Shown here one piece after another: positions 62,512 through 64,000 of a stretch of DNA of 64,000 nt. Source of the stretch: Halegenticoccus tardaugens. GTDB taxonomy: Archaea; Halobacteriota; Halobacteria; Halobacteriales; Haloferacaceae. The stretch is taken from NCBI RefSeq assembly GCF_004116405.1, contig NZ_SDIC01000008.1, positions 62,001-126,000 on the forward strand, read 5' to 3'. The notes under the pieces are model-generated. The model saw only the letters and a list, made by a program, of their open reading frames with translations. It made no database searches and was not told the DNA's origin. Position 1 is the stretch's first letter, and each line of letters begins with the position of its first letter. Position numbers and translations under genes: made by a program.

Positions 62512-62931
62512 CTAGTCTGCGCTAGCGGGAGTACTGTCTACGTCGACATCGTCGAGAAAAGGGTAGTCGATGTGCATCTCAATTTTATCGAAGGGGACAA
62601 CTGGCTGGATCGCTCCCCCGGGGCCACCTTCCTTGAGTTCGAGGATACCCAATACCTCCAGCTGTTTCAGTTCTGCATGGACATCGGAGACGTCGCAGTC
62701 GACGAGTCGTGCAGCTTCACGCATACCTGAGGGGCACTCTTTGGCAATTGCTTGGATGAGATCGAGGCGCAGTGGAGTGAGGCTGTCGACGAGATCGTCA
62801 TAGGTCCCGAACTGGAGTACTGCACGCTCATCGTTTGTATCCAGTTCATTAGCCTCGGCAGATTGAATGAACTGGAGCGTATCCTCTCGGAGCTGTGCTC
62901 GGTCACCGACGGTGATGTGAAGCGTGGTCAT
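62512..62931 (-). CDS. HVO_A0114-type DNA-binding protein (TumA-like antitoxin)
   Basis: The 139-residue protein from MTTLHITV (the frame upstream is not homologous) has a MarR/HTH-like winged helix: LTPLRLDLIQAIAKECPSGM, REAARLVDCDVSDVHAELKQ, LEVLGILELKEGG. Proteins of this type are the partners of TumE toxins in archaea. The remains of a tumE gene lie 34 bp upstream. It probably represses its own promoter and neutralised TumE. Confidence 0.78.
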   Translation of the reverse strand: MTTLHITVGDRAQLREDTLQFIQSAEANELDTNDERAVLQFGTYDDLVDSLTPLRLDLIQAIAKECPSGMREAARLVDCDVSDVHAELKQLEVLGILELKEGGPGGAIQPVVPFDKIEMHIDYPFLDDVDVDSTPASAD

Positions 62932-62965
62932 ATTCGGGTGTGTTGGATGTGTGTTGTATCTGCTG

Positions 62966-63145
62966 TCAATAGGGACGGGGTGGGTTGCTGCCAATGGTGT
63001 CCCAGTATTCATCAGCACTGGCCCAGAACTCGACAATGAGTTCTTCCATCCCAGGGAACTCGACGTCTGCGTCACCGGCAGCGGTGTGGAGTTCGTGGCC
63101 TTTGGTGTCTTCGTGGGCGTTGTCGTACCGGATGAGCGTTAGTGC
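62966..63145 (-). pseudogene. TumE-family toxin, C-terminal fragment
   Basis: The minus strand reads ALTLIRYDNAHEDTKGHELH, FPGMEELIVEFWASADEYWD to a stop at 62966, the conserved C-terminal half of TumE (RYDN, DTxGHE and the FW motif). The N-terminal half is missing; upstream at 63157 the TRIC-type gene ends. The toxin is therefore dead while the antitoxin partner is complete. Confidence 0.75.
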
Positions 63146-63156
63146 TCTTGAACGGC

Positions 63157-63813
63157 TCACTCGCGCGTTAATCCCAGTCGTTGTGCTGTCGGGAGCACCC
63201 ACCCGTAGATGAGCGCAGCAACTCGTGTTCCAACGACGGTGGCTGCACACACTGCTGCAGCAGTTCCGTCCGAGCCACCGACAGTTACGACAACCCAGTA
63301 TGCGCTGCCACCCAGCACCGCACAACTGGCGTAGAAGTCGTCGAGCAGGATAAACGGAGAACGATCCAGCAGGATATCCGCGACTGCACCGCCCCCGACC
63401 GCGTTGATCGTCGCAATCGCGACGACGCCAAAAGCGGGGATGTCGGCCTGCGTTGCAACGATCGCGCCTGTCGTGGTGAATGCGGCGAGCCCGACTGCAT
63501 CCGAAAACAGTGTCAGTGGATGAGTATCGGCCGTCTCGAGTGCAGCACTCACGCCAATCGCCAGCCCAACGCCGAGCAGGCCGAGACCGATCTCGACGGG
63601 TGAGCTGAGCGCGAGTGGAATCCGATTGACGAGGAGGTCGCGGGTCATCCCGCCAGCAAATGCCGTGGCAAGTCCGACGACGGTGACCCCGAACAGATCG
63701 AACTCTTCGCGTATCGCCTTGGTTGCGCCAACTAGGGCGAATGCGATGAGGCCAACCGTGTTCATCACGGCGAATGGATCAACGTACAGCACTTCGACCA
63801 TCTCCTGCGTCAC
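63157..63813 (-). CDS. TRIC-type (UPF0126/YadS) membrane protein
   Basis: The 218-residue protein has about seven hydrophobic helices in two tandem UPF0126 halves. The glycine motifs FAGGMTRDLLVNRIP (first half) and AVGGGAVADILLDRSPFIL (second half) are diagnostic of prokaryotic TRIC-type cation channels. It is likely a plasma-membrane K+ channel or related transporter. The start is the ATG at 63813. Confidence 0.88.
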   Translation of the reverse strand: MTQEMVEVLYVDPFAVMNTVGLIAFALVGATKAIREEFDLFGVTVVGLATAFAGGMTRDLLVNRIPLALSSPVEIGLGLLGVGLAIGVSAALETADTHPLTLFSDAVGLAAFTTTGAIVATQADIPAFGVVAIATINAVGGGAVADILLDRSPFILLDDFYASCAVLGGSAYWVVVTVGGSDGTAAAVCAATVVGTRVAALIYGWVLPTAQRLGLTRE

Positions 63814-63925
63814 TGGTTCAACCAGGATAGCGGGTCTGATGAGCGCTTCGCATCCGACCTCTCTCCCCGCCTCGCTAACGCGTCGTGTTTCACAGTGACG
63901 GTGCGCGGACTCGCCGAGGAACGGC
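63814..63925. other. Short spacer
   Basis: About 110 bases before the TRIC-type gene's start, probably its promoter; no other feature. Confidence 0.3.
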
Positions 63926-64000
63926 CTACTCCAGAAGATCTTCGACGAACCGGAAGCCGTTTACGTACGTGACTGAATCGTCGTAGTCCTCGCTGGCGAA
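63926..64000 (-). CDS. Partial C-terminus of an unidentified protein
   Basis: Minus-strand frame FASEDYDDSVTYVNGFRFVE then DLLE and TAG at 63926-63928; the rest lies beyond the window. Acidic composition fits a haloarchaeal protein. No family can be named from 24 residues. Confidence 0.4.
   Translation of the reverse strand, partial: FASEDYDDSVTYVNGFRFVEDLLE

Overview
The window is haloarchaeal (class Halobacteria). Support comes from the acidic, D/E-rich proteins on a GC-rich background, a transcription factor B (TFB), a bacterio-opsin-activator-type (HTH_10) regulator, IS1341-type TnpB elements with a DUF2080 companion gene, and the split archaeal arrangement of the phenylacetyl-CoA epoxidase genes. 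Spacers and insertion-sequence scars are AT-richer. The number of broken genes and IS remnants suggests a plastic replicon or an accessory island. This placement rests on reading the sequence, not on a database search.

Positions 1-8000 hold a decaying catabolic block: a frameshifted SDR dehydrogenase, a family I CoA-transferase pair whose second subunit is frameshifted in a G run, an intact MhqO/PcpA-like VOC ring-cleavage dioxygenase, a ruined zinc alcohol dehydrogenase, an IclR regulator behind a palindrome-rich promoter, and a TatD-like amidohydrolase. Positions 8000-10100 are an IS graveyard with a truncated PadR gene and two deleted TnpB elements. From 10.1 to 22.4 kb lie an acetate-transporter-like membrane protein, two MaoC hydratases, a tandem hotdog thioesterase, a thiolase next to an HMG-CoA-synthase-like/DUF35 fusion, an enoyl-CoA hydratase/isomerase, an aldehyde dehydrogenase, a dead glutamate dehydrogenase copy and an aryl-CoA-ligase-like enzyme.

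Positions 22.5-43 kb are the core aromatic/acyl-CoA region. It contains a three-gene unit (RHH-like protein, UbiD decarboxylase, divergent second UbiD-like protein), an acyl-CoA dehydrogenase, an enoyl-CoA hydratase, and a tightly overlapping paaA-paaD-paaB-paaC-Zn-ribbon operon for an aryl-CoA epoxidase. A 2Fe-2S ferredoxin, a second aryl-CoA-ligase-like enzyme, more hydratases, a 3-hydroxyacyl-CoA dehydrogenase, an MBL hydrolase and a PaaY-like gamma-carbonic-anhydrase protein follow. Together these could activate an aromatic acid to its CoA ester, epoxidise the ring, and beta-oxidise the opened chain. Pseudogenes of an amidohydrolase, a LivF ATPase, an M20 amidohydrolase and an IS1595 transposase are scattered among them.

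Positions 43.5-48.4 kb encode a two-subunit formate-dehydrogenase-like enzyme (a degenerate NuoF-like subunit and a 1108-residue NuoG/FdhA fusion). Positions 48.5-64 kb hold a truncated PadR gene, a NicO nickel/cobalt transporter divergent from nikR, a TFB-led operon of small regulators, an IS1341-type element with a nonsense-mutated tnpB inserted next to SMR and hemD fragments, an intact glutamate dehydrogenase operon, a large sensor/HTH_10 regulator, an MFS transporter, a TumE/TumA-like toxin-antitoxin remnant and a TRIC-type channel. No tRNA, rRNA or CRISPR array was seen.
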